64,000 nt of DNA from Agrobacterium vitis (GCF_013426735.1 NZ_AP023272.1:1532501-1596500), one strand, 5' to 3'. Shown: positions 48,806 to 58,328, counted from the stretch's first letter. Numbers and translations: made by a program. Notes: generated by a model from the letters alone, not told the origin.

Positions 48806-49312
48806 TCATGCTGTGTTTGCGCGAATGATCGCCATATGGATCACATCGACAAATCGCCCATCGATCCGCACCGCATCACGGGCAACCCCTTCGCGGACAA
48901 AGCCGACGCTTTCGTAAAGACGAATGGCGCGGTCGTTATCGGCGTGGGCATCCAGTTCCACCCGGTGCAGGCCGATTGCCCATGATGCCGCAAGGGTGGT
49001 TTCGATCAGCCGTTTTCCGAGGCCAGCGCCTCGGTAGCCATCGATAATGCCCATGCCCAGCACACCGCGATGGGCGTGGAGTTCGCGGTCGTGGCGGCGA
49101 ATGTCGCACCAGCCGACGACACGCGCACCATCAAGTGCCACGAATTGCGGATTGCCGCCGTGCTTGAGGCCGGTGACGAAATCCCGCACATGGTCCAGTG
49201 GCGGGGCTTCCAGCATGCTCAGATAGCGGCGCTCGCGCGAAACCGCGTCGAGAGCCTGATGAAAGCTCTCGATATTGCTCGCTTCTATTGGCTGAATGAC
49301 AAGCGTATTCAC
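48806..49312 (-). CDS. GNAT-family N-acetyltransferase
   Basis: Acetyl-CoA-dependent transferase of 168 residues. The acetyl-CoA loop is [17 protein letters not shown] (Q/R-x-x-G-x-G/A pattern), with VGWCDIRRH before it and [23 protein letters not shown] after it, the pattern of the phosphinothricin/ribosomal-acetyltransferase-like group. Start is GTG, overlapping the trpE stop by four bases (GTGA), so it is translated with TrpEG. Substrate unknown; coupling to tryptophan synthesis is likely positional only. Confidence 0.85.
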   Translation of the reverse strand: MNTLVIQPIEASNIESFHQALDAVSRERRYLSMLEAPPLDHVRDFVTGLKHGGNPQFVALDGARVVGWCDIRRHDRELHAHRGVLGMGIIDGYRGAGLGKRLIETTLAASWAIGLHRVELDAHADNDRAIRLYESVGFVREGVARDAVRIDGRFVDVIHMAIIRANTA

Positions 49313-51498
49313 GCCGCCTTCACCTTCGCCCGTTTGGCCAGTTTTTCCACGACATTTTCGATCATTCGCATCCCGGCATCATTGCCGAGCGTCATGATCG
49401 ATTCCGGGTGGAACTGCACGGCGGCCACCGGCTCTTTTGTATGCTCGATACCCATGATCGTCCCATCCTCGCTTTCGGCGGTGATGATGAAATCCTTGGG
49501 CAAGCTGGCTGGATCTGCATGGATCGAGTGGTAGCGCCCGACCGTGACTTCCTTGTTCAGGCCGGAAAACACGATGCCGGGCTCCAGCACGCGGATGCGC
49601 GATGGCTTGCCATGCATCGGCACATCCAACTGCCGCAGCACGCCGCCATAGGCTTCCGTCAGCGCCTGGAGGCCAAGGCAGACGCCGAAGATCGGCAAGT
49701 TGCGGTCCCGCGCCTTTTTGATCGTCGCCTTGCAATCAAAATCCGACGGAGAACCCGGTCCGGGCGACAAGACGACGAGATCGGGGTTCAGGCGATCAAA
49801 CACCTCTTCCGGCACCGGGCTACGCACCGTGCTGACGGTGGCTCCGGTCTGGCGGAAGTAATTGGCCAGCGTGTGGACGAATGAGTCCTCATGATCGACC
49901 AGGAGGATTTTCACGCCATGGCCAACAGCCGCTACACCGCGCTGGGCCTTGGAATTATGGCCGGTCTTGGCGTCGCGGATTGCAGCAATCATGGCCGATG
50001 CCTTCAATTCGGTTTCAGCTTCTTCTTCCTGCGGATCGCTGTCATTCAGCAGTGTCGCACCGGCCCGTACTTCGGCAATACCGTCCTTGATGCGCACGGT
50101 GCGCAGCGTCAGCCCGGTATTCATATCGCCATTGAAGCCAACCATGCCGACCGCGCCGCCATACCAGGCGCGCGCGCTCTTCTCATGGGCTTCGACAAAA
50201 CGCATCGCCCAGAGTTTTGGCGCGCCGGTAACAGTTACCGCCCAGGCATGGGAGAGGAAGCCGTCGAACGCATCCATGTCGTCGCGCAAACGGCCCTCAA
50301 TATGGTCCACCGTGTGGATCAGCCGGGAATACATTTCAATCTGGCGACGGCCGATCACCTTGACCGAGCCCGGCTCGCAGACCCGGCTCTTGTCGTTGCG
50401 ATCGACATCCGAACACATGGTCAGTTCGGATTCGTCCTTCTTGGAATTCAACAGCTTGAGGATCTGTTCGCTATCGGCAATCGGGTCGTCGCCGCGTTTG
50501 ATCGTGCCAGAAATCGGGCAGGTCTCGATGCGCCGTCCGTTGACCCGCACGAACATTTCCGGTGAAGCGCCGACCAGATATTCCTGATTGCCGAGATTGA
50601 TGAAGAAGGAATAGGGCGACGGATTGATGTCCTTCAGCCGCTTGGAAATATCCGAGGGCTTGCTGTCGCAACGCTCCATGAATTTCTGGCCGGGAACTAC
50701 CTCGAACAGGTCGCCCTTGCGGAAGCTTTCCTTGGCCTTCACCACCAGTTCGGCAAATTCGCCGGGCCGGTGATCGCCGCGCGGCGGAATGGTATCGGTA
50801 TGGCGGAAAGGCTCCGGCGCAATTGTCTCGGCCTTGCCCGCCGTGGTTACGCCGTCCTTTTCGAAATCATAGCGGTCAATCCAGGCCTTGGCGGAATAGT
50901 GGTCAACGACCAGAATTTCATCGGGCAGAAACAGCACCATGTCGCGCTGGTCGTCCGGCCGTGTCAGTTTCAGATCGATGGCATCGAACTGGAAGGCCAG
51001 ATCATAGCCGAAAGCCCCGAACAGGCCGATGCTGCTATCGGCAGACGAATAGAACAGGTCGGTAATGGCGCGCAGCACGGTAAATACCGTGGGTGCCTTG
51101 GAGCGCTCCTCCTCGGTAAACACCCGGTCTGGGGTCTTCACCGTCAAGTCCAGCCGCTGCGTGGTCAGCGCGCCCAGCACCAGTTCCGGCACAGTCTTCA
51201 GCTTTTCAGCGATCAGCGACAGCAGCACTTCGCCCCGGCCATTATAGGCTTCGATCCACACGGCGCGGCCAAAGCTGGAAATGCCCAGCGGCGGATCGAC
51301 AATGGCCGTATCCCAGCGGGTATAGCGGCCCGGATATTCGTAGTTGGAGGAAAACACCGCGCCGCGCCGCTCATCCAGCTTTTCGACATAGCTGGACACT
51401 GCATCGGCATAGGGTGTGGCACGACGCTGGCGCGTTACCGTAATCCCGCCCCGGGTCTGGTAGACATCGCTATTGTCGTCGCGAATAATGGTTGCCAT
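49309..51498 (-). CDS. trpE: Fused anthranilate synthase TrpE-TrpG
   Basis: Makes anthranilate from chorismate and glutamine, the first step to tryptophan. It is 729 residues: residues about 1-520 are the TrpE-type chorismate domain ([15 protein letters not shown], PVxGTxxRG-like [28 protein letters not shown]), residues about 530-729 the glutamine amidotransferase with nucleophile Cys near 606 in [10 protein letters not shown] and the His-Glu in VQFHPESIM. Fusion is typical of rhizobia. A Trp-rich leader and attenuator lie just upstream. GTGA couples it to the GNAT gene. Confidence 0.96.
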   Translation of the reverse strand: MATIIRDDNSDVYQTRGGITVTRQRRATPYADAVSSYVEKLDERRGAVFSSNYEYPGRYTRWDTAIVDPPLGISSFGRAVWIEAYNGRGEVLLSLIAEKLKTVPELVLGALTTQRLDLTVKTPDRVFTEEERSKAPTVFTVLRAITDLFYSSADSSIGLFGAFGYDLAFQFDAIDLKLTRPDDQRDMVLFLPDEILVVDHYSAKAWIDRYDFEKDGVTTAGKAETIAPEPFRHTDTIPPRGDHRPGEFAELVVKAKESFRKGDLFEVVPGQKFMERCDSKPSDISKRLKDINPSPYSFFINLGNQEYLVGASPEMFVRVNGRRIETCPISGTIKRGDDPIADSEQILKLLNSKKDESELTMCSDVDRNDKSRVCEPGSVKVIGRRQIEMYSRLIHTVDHIEGRLRDDMDAFDGFLSHAWAVTVTGAPKLWAMRFVEAHEKSARAWYGGAVGMVGFNGDMNTGLTLRTVRIKDGIAEVRAGATLLNDSDPQEEEAETELKASAMIAAIRDAKTGHNSKAQRGVAAVGHGVKILLVDHEDSFVHTLANYFRQTGATVSTVRSPVPEEVFDRLNPDLVVLSPGPGSPSDFDCKATIKKARDRNLPIFGVCLGLQALTEAYGGVLRQLDVPMHGKPSRIRVLEPGIVFSGLNKEVTVGRYHSIHADPASLPKDFIITAESEDGTIMGIEHTKEPVAAVQFHPESIMTLGNDAGMRMIENVVEKLAKRAKVKAA

Positions 51499-51549
51499 GG
51501 CGCTTCTTCCTCATCGTAAAGCCCGTCAGTGAGGGGCCATGAACACAAA

Positions 51550-51579
51550 AAAGCCGCCTCAGGAAATCCGGGCGGCTTT
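51550..51579 (-). terminator. trp attenuator terminator hairpin
   Basis: On the minus strand AAAGCCGCC / GGCGGCTTT with a 12-base loop, followed by TTTTTTGTG. It lies between the leader peptide and trpE, 38 bases past the leader stop and 50 bases before the trpE ATG, as in ribosome-mediated attenuation. Confidence 0.9.
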
Positions 51580-51617
51580 GGGTCAATCGTCTTCAGACAT
51601 GACTGGTCAAGGCCGCG

Positions 51618-51662
51618 TTAGCGAACCCACCACCAAGCATTCATGGACAAAACGATCTTCAT
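51618..51662 (-). CDS. trpL: trp leader peptide
   Basis: Leader of 14 residues, MKIVLSMNAWWWVR, with three consecutive Trp codons near its end; an internal ATG gives the 8-residue MNAWWWVR. It precedes the attenuator hairpin and trpE. When Trp-tRNA is scarce the ribosome stalls at the Trp codons and the terminator does not form. Length and the WWW cluster agree with rhizobial trp leaders, which are reported to also give a trans-acting RNA and peptide. RBS is weak; which ATG is used is not decided. Confidence 0.88.
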   Translation of the reverse strand: MKIVLSMNAWWWVR

Positions 51663-51799
51663 GGCGGAATTCATAACCCGGTCCGCGACGCCGCGCAAGA
51701 GTGATTTTCAGCCCCCGATCATAGGGGATTGTTAGGCAAATGCTCAGCGCGGAACCGTGTCTCCCAGCGTTGGTTGATCCCGTCTGCCAGCTTGGCGGC

Positions 51800-52105
51800 T
51801 CAAGCGCCATCATCCAAGAACACGTCGCCTGATCCTTCGGCAGCCGCCCCGCCGCAATCAATCGCATCGCCAATCCGCCCCGCAGGCTGACCATTGATGA
51901 AAACCGTTGGCGACCCTGCGGCCAAAGCCCGGCCATGGCTTGGTTCCGGGCAGGAGGAGCAAGCATGCGCCCCATAGGCATCCCCAACCCGAACGGCCCC
52001 GCGACCGTTGATGAACACATTAGCGCTGGCCTCGATAGAGGGTGTCGGCGGGAAATGGCAGGCATGGCCGGAACCGATATCGCCGAGGCGGGTGATGGCG
52101 GGCAT
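51800..52105 (-). CDS. PAAR-domain protein (type VI secretion spike tip)
   Basis: Protein of 101 residues that would cap the VgrG spike. It starts MPAITRLGDIGSGHACHFPP, has the repeated PAAR turns VFINGRGAVRVGDAYGAHAC, then SPTVFINGQPAGRIGDAI and CGGAAAEGSGDVF, with the His and Cys set that binds the metal at the tip. It has no C-terminal toxin extension, so effectors would be bound as cargo. It is the last gene of the vgrG cluster and lies about 140 bases upstream of trpL in the same direction. Confidence 0.9.
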   Translation of the reverse strand: MPAITRLGDIGSGHACHFPPTPSIEASANVFINGRGAVRVGDAYGAHACSSCPEPSHGRALAAGSPTVFINGQPAGRIGDAIDCGGAAAEGSGDVFLDDGA

Positions 52106-52209
52106 GGGGTTCTCCTTCGTCTGTACGTGCCTTGTTATGTGGTTTCAAAACCCATGAAAATTAGAAGCTAACTGACTCTAAAAGAAAAATGCTCTTATCG
52201 CCATCAACG

Positions 52210-52662
52210 TCATAAACTTTTATATTCTCGGTTTGCGCGACATTTTCTCTTGTGAGATAAATTATATTTTTTTGTATCGGTGGGTTTATGCCACCATTCG
52301 TCATCGTCTCCAGTTATGAAATACATATCATTATTGCGTGAAAATCCATTCATCATGATTATTTTTATTAATTCATTTCTATTTTTTGTTTGAAAAAATC
52401 CCCTTAATCTCAAAATTTGATCTTTTCCGTCCCATTTTTCTTGGTCTTCTATGTGAATTATGCTTTCTATTGCGGTTAATTTTGTTAAGCCAAGGACAGT
52501 GTGTTTTCCTAGAATATAACCATCTTTTGCTGAAGAAGGGGTGTTTGTGAACTCAAATATATAAGAGAGATAAATACACATACATAAAAATATCAGAATC
52601 AAAATTTTTGCAGAAAGAATAAAGAATCCAAATAAAAAATTCACTTTATTTGTTTTTGGCAC
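52210..52662 (-). CDS. AT-rich unknown membrane protein
   Basis: Protein of 150 residues with one or two membrane segments near the N-terminus (FLFGFFILSAKILILIFLCMCIYLSYIF). The rest is hydrophilic, rich in Lys/Asn/Asp, with a basic Cys-containing tail (HKRKCRANREYKSL). The DNA is far more AT-rich than its neighbours (about 30% GC by eye against about 60%), so recent transfer is likely. An immunity role is a possibility: it lies between the candidate effector and PAAR. I do not recognise a family. Confidence 0.65.
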   Translation of the reverse strand: MPKTNKVNFLFGFFILSAKILILIFLCMCIYLSYIFEFTNTPSSAKDGYILGKHTVLGLTKLTAIESIIHIEDQEKWDGKDQILRLRGFFQTKNRNELIKIIMMNGFSRNNDMYFITGDDDEWWHKPTDTKKYNLSHKRKCRANREYKSL

Positions 52663-52752
52663 AATATTAAGCCTTAATCTGATTCATCGGTGAATTTTTT
52701 TGAAATGGAATTAATATTCGAGACAACATCCAGGCCGACCTGATTTTCGAGG

Positions 52753-53916
52753 TCAGTCCTCTCCAGCCCACCATTCCGAAGCATCGTCCAGCCAGTTGCC
52801 GACTGCCGCACGCCCCTTTCGTGCATAGTTAACGATTTCGGGATTATTATTGATCTTGTCATCGACCCATTGATTCTGTGGCAATGGAATGTGGTCGCGC
52901 ACACGCTGACTGTAAGAGCCGTAAGGGCTGCGCTTGGTATGTGAAGCATTCCAGTCTTCGCGGGTTTTGGAGCCTGTGCCTAGATCATGGGCAGCGCCCG
53001 CACCGGTGAAATCGACAGCGACCCGCACGTTTACCTGTGCGCCGAAACTGTCATCTGGTTGCCAGTCGGCATCCAATGAGGTGTTGTTCATCGGGATCTG
53101 GCGATTGCCCGGCAATTGGGCGACGGCGGTTCCTGTTCGGACATGGCTTGCCAGAAAGAGGACCTTGCTGGAGCCATCAATGATGAAGCTTTCGCAATTG
53201 GGGAAGCCGTCACCTGTGATGGTGCAGGACACATCGACCCGTTTTAGGTCTCGATTGATCCGCAGCGACACATTGTTCATAACGTCGAGGTCAGGAACCA
53301 TTCCGCTCCAGCGTTCGTCGGTGTGCTTTAATATAGCCGACCTTGCTCCAATGCCATTCTCCTTGTCGTATGTCACTGGCGACTGAAATTCGTAGGGGAA
53401 TAGACTGCTTGGCCCTGTATAATTGCTTTTCCCATCGGAAACCTCTCCGCCGAGAATGTTATGGGGTGTCTGGCTGGAAAAATCGCGTTGCATTCCAACT
53501 GCCTCCTGGACATCTCCGATCTCCTGCGTCACGACACCGGCCTCGTCCGTGGGAAAAGCGAAATTCTTACCAGCATAGACAATGCGGATATTGACGCTCT
53601 GATTTCCATCTGGGCGGTAAGGCGTGATGTTTTTCGGTGTCTCGCTATACCGCGGCTGTGTTTCTGGTCGCTTATAATCGTTACTGAAGTTCAAGCCGGT
53701 TGCTTTTATCAGTCTGGGATTCGAGCTGGGATCGGAGCGGCATACCGCTACTCCGAATTCCGCAGTTTTCAGATCTACCTGAATCCAGTGGTAAATACGG
53801 GCAGTCGCGGCAGTCGAAGCACTGAAACCCCGGTTATCGCCGTGGAAGAATAGCCCCCCAGTTCTAAAATCTTCTCTGGGATGGAATGAACGTGTGTATA
53901 TTTTCAATATGCTCAT
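52753..53916 (-). CDS. Unrecognised protein of the vgrG island; candidate type VI effector
   Basis: Protein of 387 residues starting MSILKIYTRSFHPREDFRTGGLFFHG. No signal peptide, no membrane segment and no known catalytic motif. The middle is rich in beta strand (NIRIVYAGKNFAFP, VDVSCTITGDGFPN, FIIDGSSKVLFLASHV). The C-terminal part has PYGSYSQRVRDHIPLPQNQW and a Trp-rich acidic end, ASEWWAGED. It sits between a lipoprotein and an AT-rich membrane protein downstream of vgrG. An effector role is inferred only from position. GC is a little below the neighbourhood mean. Confidence 0.65.
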   Translation of the reverse strand: MSILKIYTRSFHPREDFRTGGLFFHGDNRGFSASTAATARIYHWIQVDLKTAEFGVAVCRSDPSSNPRLIKATGLNFSNDYKRPETQPRYSETPKNITPYRPDGNQSVNIRIVYAGKNFAFPTDEAGVVTQEIGDVQEAVGMQRDFSSQTPHNILGGEVSDGKSNYTGPSSLFPYEFQSPVTYDKENGIGARSAILKHTDERWSGMVPDLDVMNNVSLRINRDLKRVDVSCTITGDGFPNCESFIIDGSSKVLFLASHVRTGTAVAQLPGNRQIPMNNTSLDADWQPDDSFGAQVNVRVAVDFTGAGAAHDLGTGSKTREDWNASHTKRSPYGSYSQRVRDHIPLPQNQWVDDKINNNPEIVNYARKGRAAVGNWLDDASEWWAGED

Positions 53917-53926
53917 GCTATTCCTC

Positions 53927-54577
53927 TCACTCCGGGACCTTTACAATCACCTGCTCTAGCTGCTCATCAGTCGGTGCAGAGACGGTTACCCCCTCGTATG
54001 TCGTTTTAGGCGGCGGTAGGTTCATGATCTCAGCTTCCGCTACACTGGCGCTGCGGCTGTCGCCTTCGGATGCCTCTGGTCCGGCAACATAAATTGTTGA
54101 AACGCTTTCCCAGAGATATTCTTTTCCTGTTTTCCAATCCCTGTAGCCGCCGCCGCCAACCATGACGCGCTTCGTCATGAGCGTCGGCCCCACCGCATCG
54201 CCGCCGTTCGCTTTTCGCAAGGGTACGAGATTGAAGCCGAAGGTCCCTCCTTCGGGGTAAACGAACTCGATGATCGACACTTTTGTCGAAGCAACAGCGC
54301 CGAACAGGCGATCCCCCGGGCCAATTTCCTTCTTCTTCTCGTTCTGTGGATCATCACGAGCGGGGTTGTCGCCCTGCGGAAGATCACGCCATTTGTCGAG
54401 TGGCACCGAATTCGTTACCACAATCACTGTTCCGCCTTTCTCAAGGAGAGGTGGAGCTACGTAGATCGTCAGCTGCGAACGCATTTGTTTCTCCTGCTGG
54501 TTTTCGGCGGCAGAATCGCAGCCAGTGAGAGCGGTGGACAAAAATACAGAAAAAACTACCGAATAGAGCGTCTTCAT
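53927..54577 (-). CDS. Lipoprotein of the vgrG island
   Basis: Protein of 216 residues with a lipoprotein signal peptide, lipobox LTGC (STALTGCDS, Cys at about residue 20). The mature part is predicted mostly beta, with repeated polar stretches (LTIYVAPPLLEKGGTVIVVTN, GPGDRLFGAVASTKVSIIE, GGGGYRDWKTGKEYLWES). Periplasmic lipoproteins next to vgrG are often the immunity proteins for periplasm-acting effectors; that is inference. It starts two bases after the vgrG stop and ends ten bases before the unknown gene, so the three are one transcript. Confidence 0.72.
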   Translation of the reverse strand: MKTLYSVVFSVFLSTALTGCDSAAENQQEKQMRSQLTIYVAPPLLEKGGTVIVVTNSVPLDKWRDLPQGDNPARDDPQNEKKKEIGPGDRLFGAVASTKVSIIEFVYPEGGTFGFNLVPLRKANGGDAVGPTLMTKRVMVGGGGYRDWKTGKEYLWESVSTIYVAGPEASEGDSRSASVAEAEIMNLPPPKTTYEGVTVSAPTDEQLEQVIVKVPE

Positions 54578-54579
54578 GA

Positions 54580-56721
54580 TTAATTTAGCTCAATCTTGGC
54601 AGCGGTCGCCTTCATGGTTTCTTCTTGCTCAATGATCAATTTCACTCCCTTTACTGTAATCGTTCCGTCAGCTTCCAATCGTAATTCGGATTTCCCGCTG
54701 CGAAAATATATTGCCTCATGGGCTTCGACCGTTTTCTTTCCATGGATCACCTCATCGGAATCCTGCCCAGCCGCGAGGCGCACATTGCCGCCGACATTTT
54801 GAACGTGATCCATGCCGACGGTCATCAGGCTGGTTCCGCCAGTCGTATGAACGGAGTTTAAAGCCGCATTCAGCATGATGGTCGATGCGGCATTGACCGA
54901 ATAGGTTCCGCTTCCGGACATGGAAGAAAACATGCTCTTGAGAAAATAGCCTGCGCCGCGAATGCCGAATATATCTTGTGTCAACGATCCCCGAACCATA
55001 TCTCCAGCTGGCCCGGTTCCGACGTTAATGCTCATGCTCTGTCCGATATTCTGGATATCCATGCGTTGTATCTCCCGCACGGACGCTCCGCCGACCGATT
55101 GGACATAATTGACGTCCACTCTCTCGGTTTTGTGATTCAGAACCTTGAGCGTATAGTCCTTCTGAGCATGAATATAAATCTCCTCCCGCCCAGCCTCATC
55201 TTCAAACGTCAATTCATTAAACTTCTGCGCTGACTTCCCCTTATGAGTATTCGTCCGAAACACGCTCTTGGTCTTATTCGCCGGCAAATCATAAGGCACC
55301 GGGTTATTCGTATTCGGCACCACGCCTGTTACCAGCGGTCTGTCCGGGTCGCCGTCGATATAGGCGATCATCACTTCCATGCCGATGCGGGGGATGACCT
55401 GGGAGCCCCAGAGACCGCCGGCCCAGCTTTGGGAGACGCGGATCCAGCAGGTGTCGGAGCCGTCCTTTTTGGCGCGTCTGTCCCAGGGGAACCAGGCTTT
55501 GATCCGGCCGTATTTGTCCGGATGAATTTCCTCGCCCGAGGGGCCTGCGACAATGGCCACCTGAGCGCCTTCGATGCGCGGGCGTTTGGTGGTGCGATGC
55601 GGAGTTAAGGGGATACGCGACGGGATGGCCTCGAATTCGTTGATATATTCCGGTTGGTTTTCCGTGGTTTCATAGGAGCGATCCACCACCCAATGGGTGA
55701 TCCGGGTAATCACATGCTCTTCGTATTTGTGTTCCGGGTGGGGTTCTTCATAGGGTTTGAAGCGTCGTCCTGGCTCCAGCACACGCACGGTCGATTGGCC
55801 TTTGACCCGCTCGTGATCCGCCTGGGTCGCCTGAGCGCGCAATTTGCCGACACGCTCCATTTCGAGGTAGTCGGCGGCGCGGGCGGGGTAGTTGTAAAGC
55901 TCGCGCTTGGTATTGCCCGGCAACTCCACGAGAGAAGGGGTCTGCGAGCGTGGAATGAAGTTCGGCGTTTCAAAATTCCAGTCGGCATCGACGCGCTGGC
56001 CAGGGACATAACTGAAGCGCCGCATCCATTCGGTGATGTGGTTGCGGTCGGAAGAGCCTTGGGCGATCCGGACGGTGTCATCGCCTTCCGCGCTGGCCGA
56101 GGCCTTTGACCAGGCAATCTGGTGGTCGGTGACTTTCAGGCGATGAATGCCCTTATCATGTTGAAACCAATAGAAAATCCCATCTTCTTCCAACCGGCGA
56201 AGCAGGTAGTCGAGGTCCGATTCCTGCCATTGGACAGAATAGCCTTGCGCTGGGGGCTTGTTTTGTAAAAAGCCGATATCCGGCTGCGGCAGGCCATGTT
56301 CGGAAAACAACGTTTCCAGCACCTGGAGCGATGTCATATCCAGCCAGATCCGGCAATCGGAGCGGCGTGACAGCAGCCACATCTGCGGACGGATGGTGAG
56401 CCTGTAGGAGCGTAACCCACGTGTGACCGGCGGCCCTTCCTCAAGTTCGGTCACCAAGCCATTAAACGGGCGGCGCAGGCCATCCTCGCCCAACTCGCCC
56501 TGGCGTATTTCCAGGGAAATATCGACCAGCTTGCCGATAAGCTCTTCCGGTTTGACCGCTTCACGCTTGGCGCGGACATGCAGAGTGATTTCAAACAGAC
56601 GATTGACGCCCTCATCCACCTTCATCCGCTCCGGGAGCAATTGATCCTCACCCAGTGGGGAAGAGACTTTCAAAACGCGGCTGGCCTGAATGAAATCGGT
56701 TGCCAGAAGTTCGTCATACAT
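54580..56721 (-). CDS. vgrG: Type VI secretion tip protein VgrG
   Basis: Spike protein of 713 residues that pierces target cells and carries effectors. The gp27-like N-terminal part has LFEITLHVRAKREAV, FNGLVTELEEG, LVxxHGLPQPDIG-type EHGLPQPDIG, WQESDLDYLLRRLEEDGIFYWF; the gp5-like OB domain has GRIKAWFPWDRR, SCWIRVSQSWAGGLWG-type WAGGLWGSQVIPRIGMEV and DGDPDRPLVTG. The C-terminal needle region is beta-helical (KDYTLKVLNHKTERV, MSGSGTYSVNAASTIML). No toxin extension is present. First gene of the island; no structural type VI genes lie nearby, so it is an orphan vgrG. Confidence 0.95.
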   Translation of the reverse strand: MYDELLATDFIQASRVLKVSSPLGEDQLLPERMKVDEGVNRLFEITLHVRAKREAVKPEELIGKLVDISLEIRQGELGEDGLRRPFNGLVTELEEGPPVTRGLRSYRLTIRPQMWLLSRRSDCRIWLDMTSLQVLETLFSEHGLPQPDIGFLQNKPPAQGYSVQWQESDLDYLLRRLEEDGIFYWFQHDKGIHRLKVTDHQIAWSKASASAEGDDTVRIAQGSSDRNHITEWMRRFSYVPGQRVDADWNFETPNFIPRSQTPSLVELPGNTKRELYNYPARAADYLEMERVGKLRAQATQADHERVKGQSTVRVLEPGRRFKPYEEPHPEHKYEEHVITRITHWVVDRSYETTENQPEYINEFEAIPSRIPLTPHRTTKRPRIEGAQVAIVAGPSGEEIHPDKYGRIKAWFPWDRRAKKDGSDTCWIRVSQSWAGGLWGSQVIPRIGMEVMIAYIDGDPDRPLVTGVVPNTNNPVPYDLPANKTKSVFRTNTHKGKSAQKFNELTFEDEAGREEIYIHAQKDYTLKVLNHKTERVDVNYVQSVGGASVREIQRMDIQNIGQSMSINVGTGPAGDMVRGSLTQDIFGIRGAGYFLKSMFSSMSGSGTYSVNAASTIMLNAALNSVHTTGGTSLMTVGMDHVQNVGGNVRLAAGQDSDEVIHGKKTVEAHEAIYFRSGKSELRLEADGTITVKGVKLIIEQEETMKATAAKIELN

Positions 56722-56939
56722 ACTGCGTCAGCCCCCAAAAGCATGTCATGAAATATCGAATGCAATATCGAAAGCGCAGGTATGTTGTTCCAATCGCGCC
56801 ATTCTTGGCGAATTTAGACTAGCTCTCCAAAAGGTCAAGGTTTGGTTGTGGCTGATCGTAAATTGACATTTAGGTTGTTCGTGTCATCTGCTCAGGAAGA
56901 GGGGGCATCCTTACCGGACATCATGAGAGACAGGGCTAC

Positions 56940-57104
56940 TTAAACCTTATCGAGGTCCAGATAGGCGAGCCAATCGCTGATCGGCTTGCGATGGAGATAG
57001 GATTTCGGATTGCCAGCAATGCCCGTTTGCGCGAGAAGCTTGCACAGCAAGGTGCTGCTGCTGCGAGAAGATGTGCGGATCAGGTATGAAATGAATCTCG
57101 TCAT
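56940..57104 (-). pseudogene. N-terminal remnant of a Stf0-family sulfotransferase
   Basis: A 54-codon frame reads MTRFISYLIRTSSRSSSTLL, then CKLLAQTGIAGNPKSYLHR and KPISDWLAYLDLDKV before TAA. The start, the Leu-Ile then Ser-x-Ser-Thr-Leu-Leu-Cys P-loop and the segment GIAGNPKSY match the N-terminus of Stf0-type trehalose/glycolipid sulfotransferases (normally about 250 residues), but the PRSGST loop is altered to SRSSST and the rest of the enzyme is missing. It is therefore a decayed relic upstream of vgrG. Confidence 0.6.
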
Positions 57105-57198
57105 GAAACACCGAAGCTCACTCCATCACGGACCCGCTAGCCTTATACTGGCTGTCCGTTACGGCGCGATGATCGCTCCCATGACGACGGATCGCGCC

Positions 57199-57762
57199 TC
57201 AGCTTTGCGGCACCGTTCCGGGTCGGAGATATCCAAACATATGCGGCACGAAGTCGGCCTTGCCGATTTCGATTTTCTGGTTGCGCAGAATTCCATAGGC
57301 GGTCACGATGTGAAAATAGAATTGCGGCAGCGCCCAGTCCCGCACAAAGTCCGCACCGGTCATGTCGAAGATAATTCCACTTGGCATATCAAGCGCGATT
57401 GCCTGCTCCGTTTGCTGATCGAGTTCGTCCGGCGCAAGGCCTCTCAGAAACGTCAATGCCTCGTCGATCCTGGTTTGCGCATCCGCGATAGATGCCGCTT
57501 TGCCGTCTCCGGTTCGTCCTTCCGTGGCCATCTGCTGCAACCTCTCTGGAATGGGTTGGCCTTTCAGCCGCAATACGGCCTCCTGCGCCTGGAAACAGAC
57601 GAAGCAGACCTGCGACCATAGAGGAAACATGTCGGGCGTGAGACGGGCCGATAGCAGCGTATCCGCCTGTTGCGGGAGCTGCTTTTGCGCCTTCGCGAGC
57701 AAGCCGGAGAGTGTTTCCAGCATATGGATGTAGGTGGGAACGAGCAAGGTTGTCAAAGACAT
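57199..57762 (-). CDS. DUF1993 family protein
   Basis: Cytoplasmic helical-bundle protein of 187 residues, related to the DinB/YfiT-like four-helix fold. It begins MSLTTLLVPTYIHMLETLSGLLAKAQ; LLSARLTPDMFPLWSQV and WALPQFYFHIVTAYGILRNQKIEIGKADF are the DUF1993 signatures. No metal-binding His set can be confirmed. Stands alone, in the same direction as YkgJ. Function unknown; GC and codon use are ordinary. Confidence 0.85.
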   Translation of the reverse strand: MSLTTLLVPTYIHMLETLSGLLAKAQKQLPQQADTLLSARLTPDMFPLWSQVCFVCFQAQEAVLRLKGQPIPERLQQMATEGRTGDGKAASIADAQTRIDEALTFLRGLAPDELDQQTEQAIALDMPSGIIFDMTGADFVRDWALPQFYFHIVTAYGILRNQKIEIGKADFVPHMFGYLRPGTVPQS

Positions 57763-57893
57763 TCAACTACTCCGGAAAAGTGAAAATCAACGTGCGGGCA
57801 ATATATGAGGAGAGTGTCATCGAGGCGGAACAGACCTGCCCAGGCTTGCGCGTATCTGCGCCTGATCACCCTATCCATATCATAAAAACATTC

Positions 57894-58328
57894 CTATTCG
57901 ACCGCATCGATTTTCATCACGTCATCACCGATAAAAATGATGACATAGCCGCCGTGTGCCTCGGCGTCCCTTGCCCATTGCCGCAACTGGCCAGCATAGG
58001 GTTGCTCTTGCCAGGCTGTTGGAAAGTCAGGATCGACAAGCACGGTGATCTGACGGCCCTGATTATAGACCATCATATGGGCCTGCTCGGGTTGCCATTC
58101 CGCCCCGATCCGGCTTTGCATCCATGAACAGAGAAAGTCACGACACAATGTCGGCCTGTCGGCATAGATCGCGCATCCCTGACCGGCGCTGCAATGGCGG
58201 CACCATTGGTTTGCGGGCTTTTCCAGCGCCTCGATATCCGGCAGGCGGCAACAGAGCGTGCAGGCGCCGCAGGTTCGCATCGTCGCTGGTGCCGTGTCAG
58301 GTACGGTTTGGTTGGGGGCAAGATGCAT
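57894..58328 (-). CDS. YkgJ family cysteine-cluster protein
   Basis: Small protein of 144 residues with eight or so Cys residues in the pattern CGACTLCCRLPDIEAL, WCRHCSAGQGCAIYADRPTLCRDFLC, which binds an iron-sulfur cluster or zinc in the YkgJ family. The C-terminal half is hydrophilic with DAEAHGGYVIIFIGDDV. The role is unknown. An upstream frame extends further only without similarity. Confidence 0.85.
   Translation of the reverse strand: MHLAPNQTVPDTAPATMRTCGACTLCCRLPDIEALEKPANQWCRHCSAGQGCAIYADRPTLCRDFLCSWMQSRIGAEWQPEQAHMMVYNQGRQITVLVDPDFPTAWQEQPYAGQLRQWARDAEAHGGYVIIFIGDDVMKIDAVE

Noticed and set aside
51607..52065. Minus-strand 152-codon frame overlapping PAAR and trpL
   Set aside because: Out of frame with the PAAR gene and with the Trp leader; no similarity.
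52674..52949. Minus-strand 91-codon frame at the end of the candidate effector
   Set aside because: It overlaps the effector 3-prime end in another frame. The effector ends naturally after ASEWWAGED, so no frameshift extension is needed.
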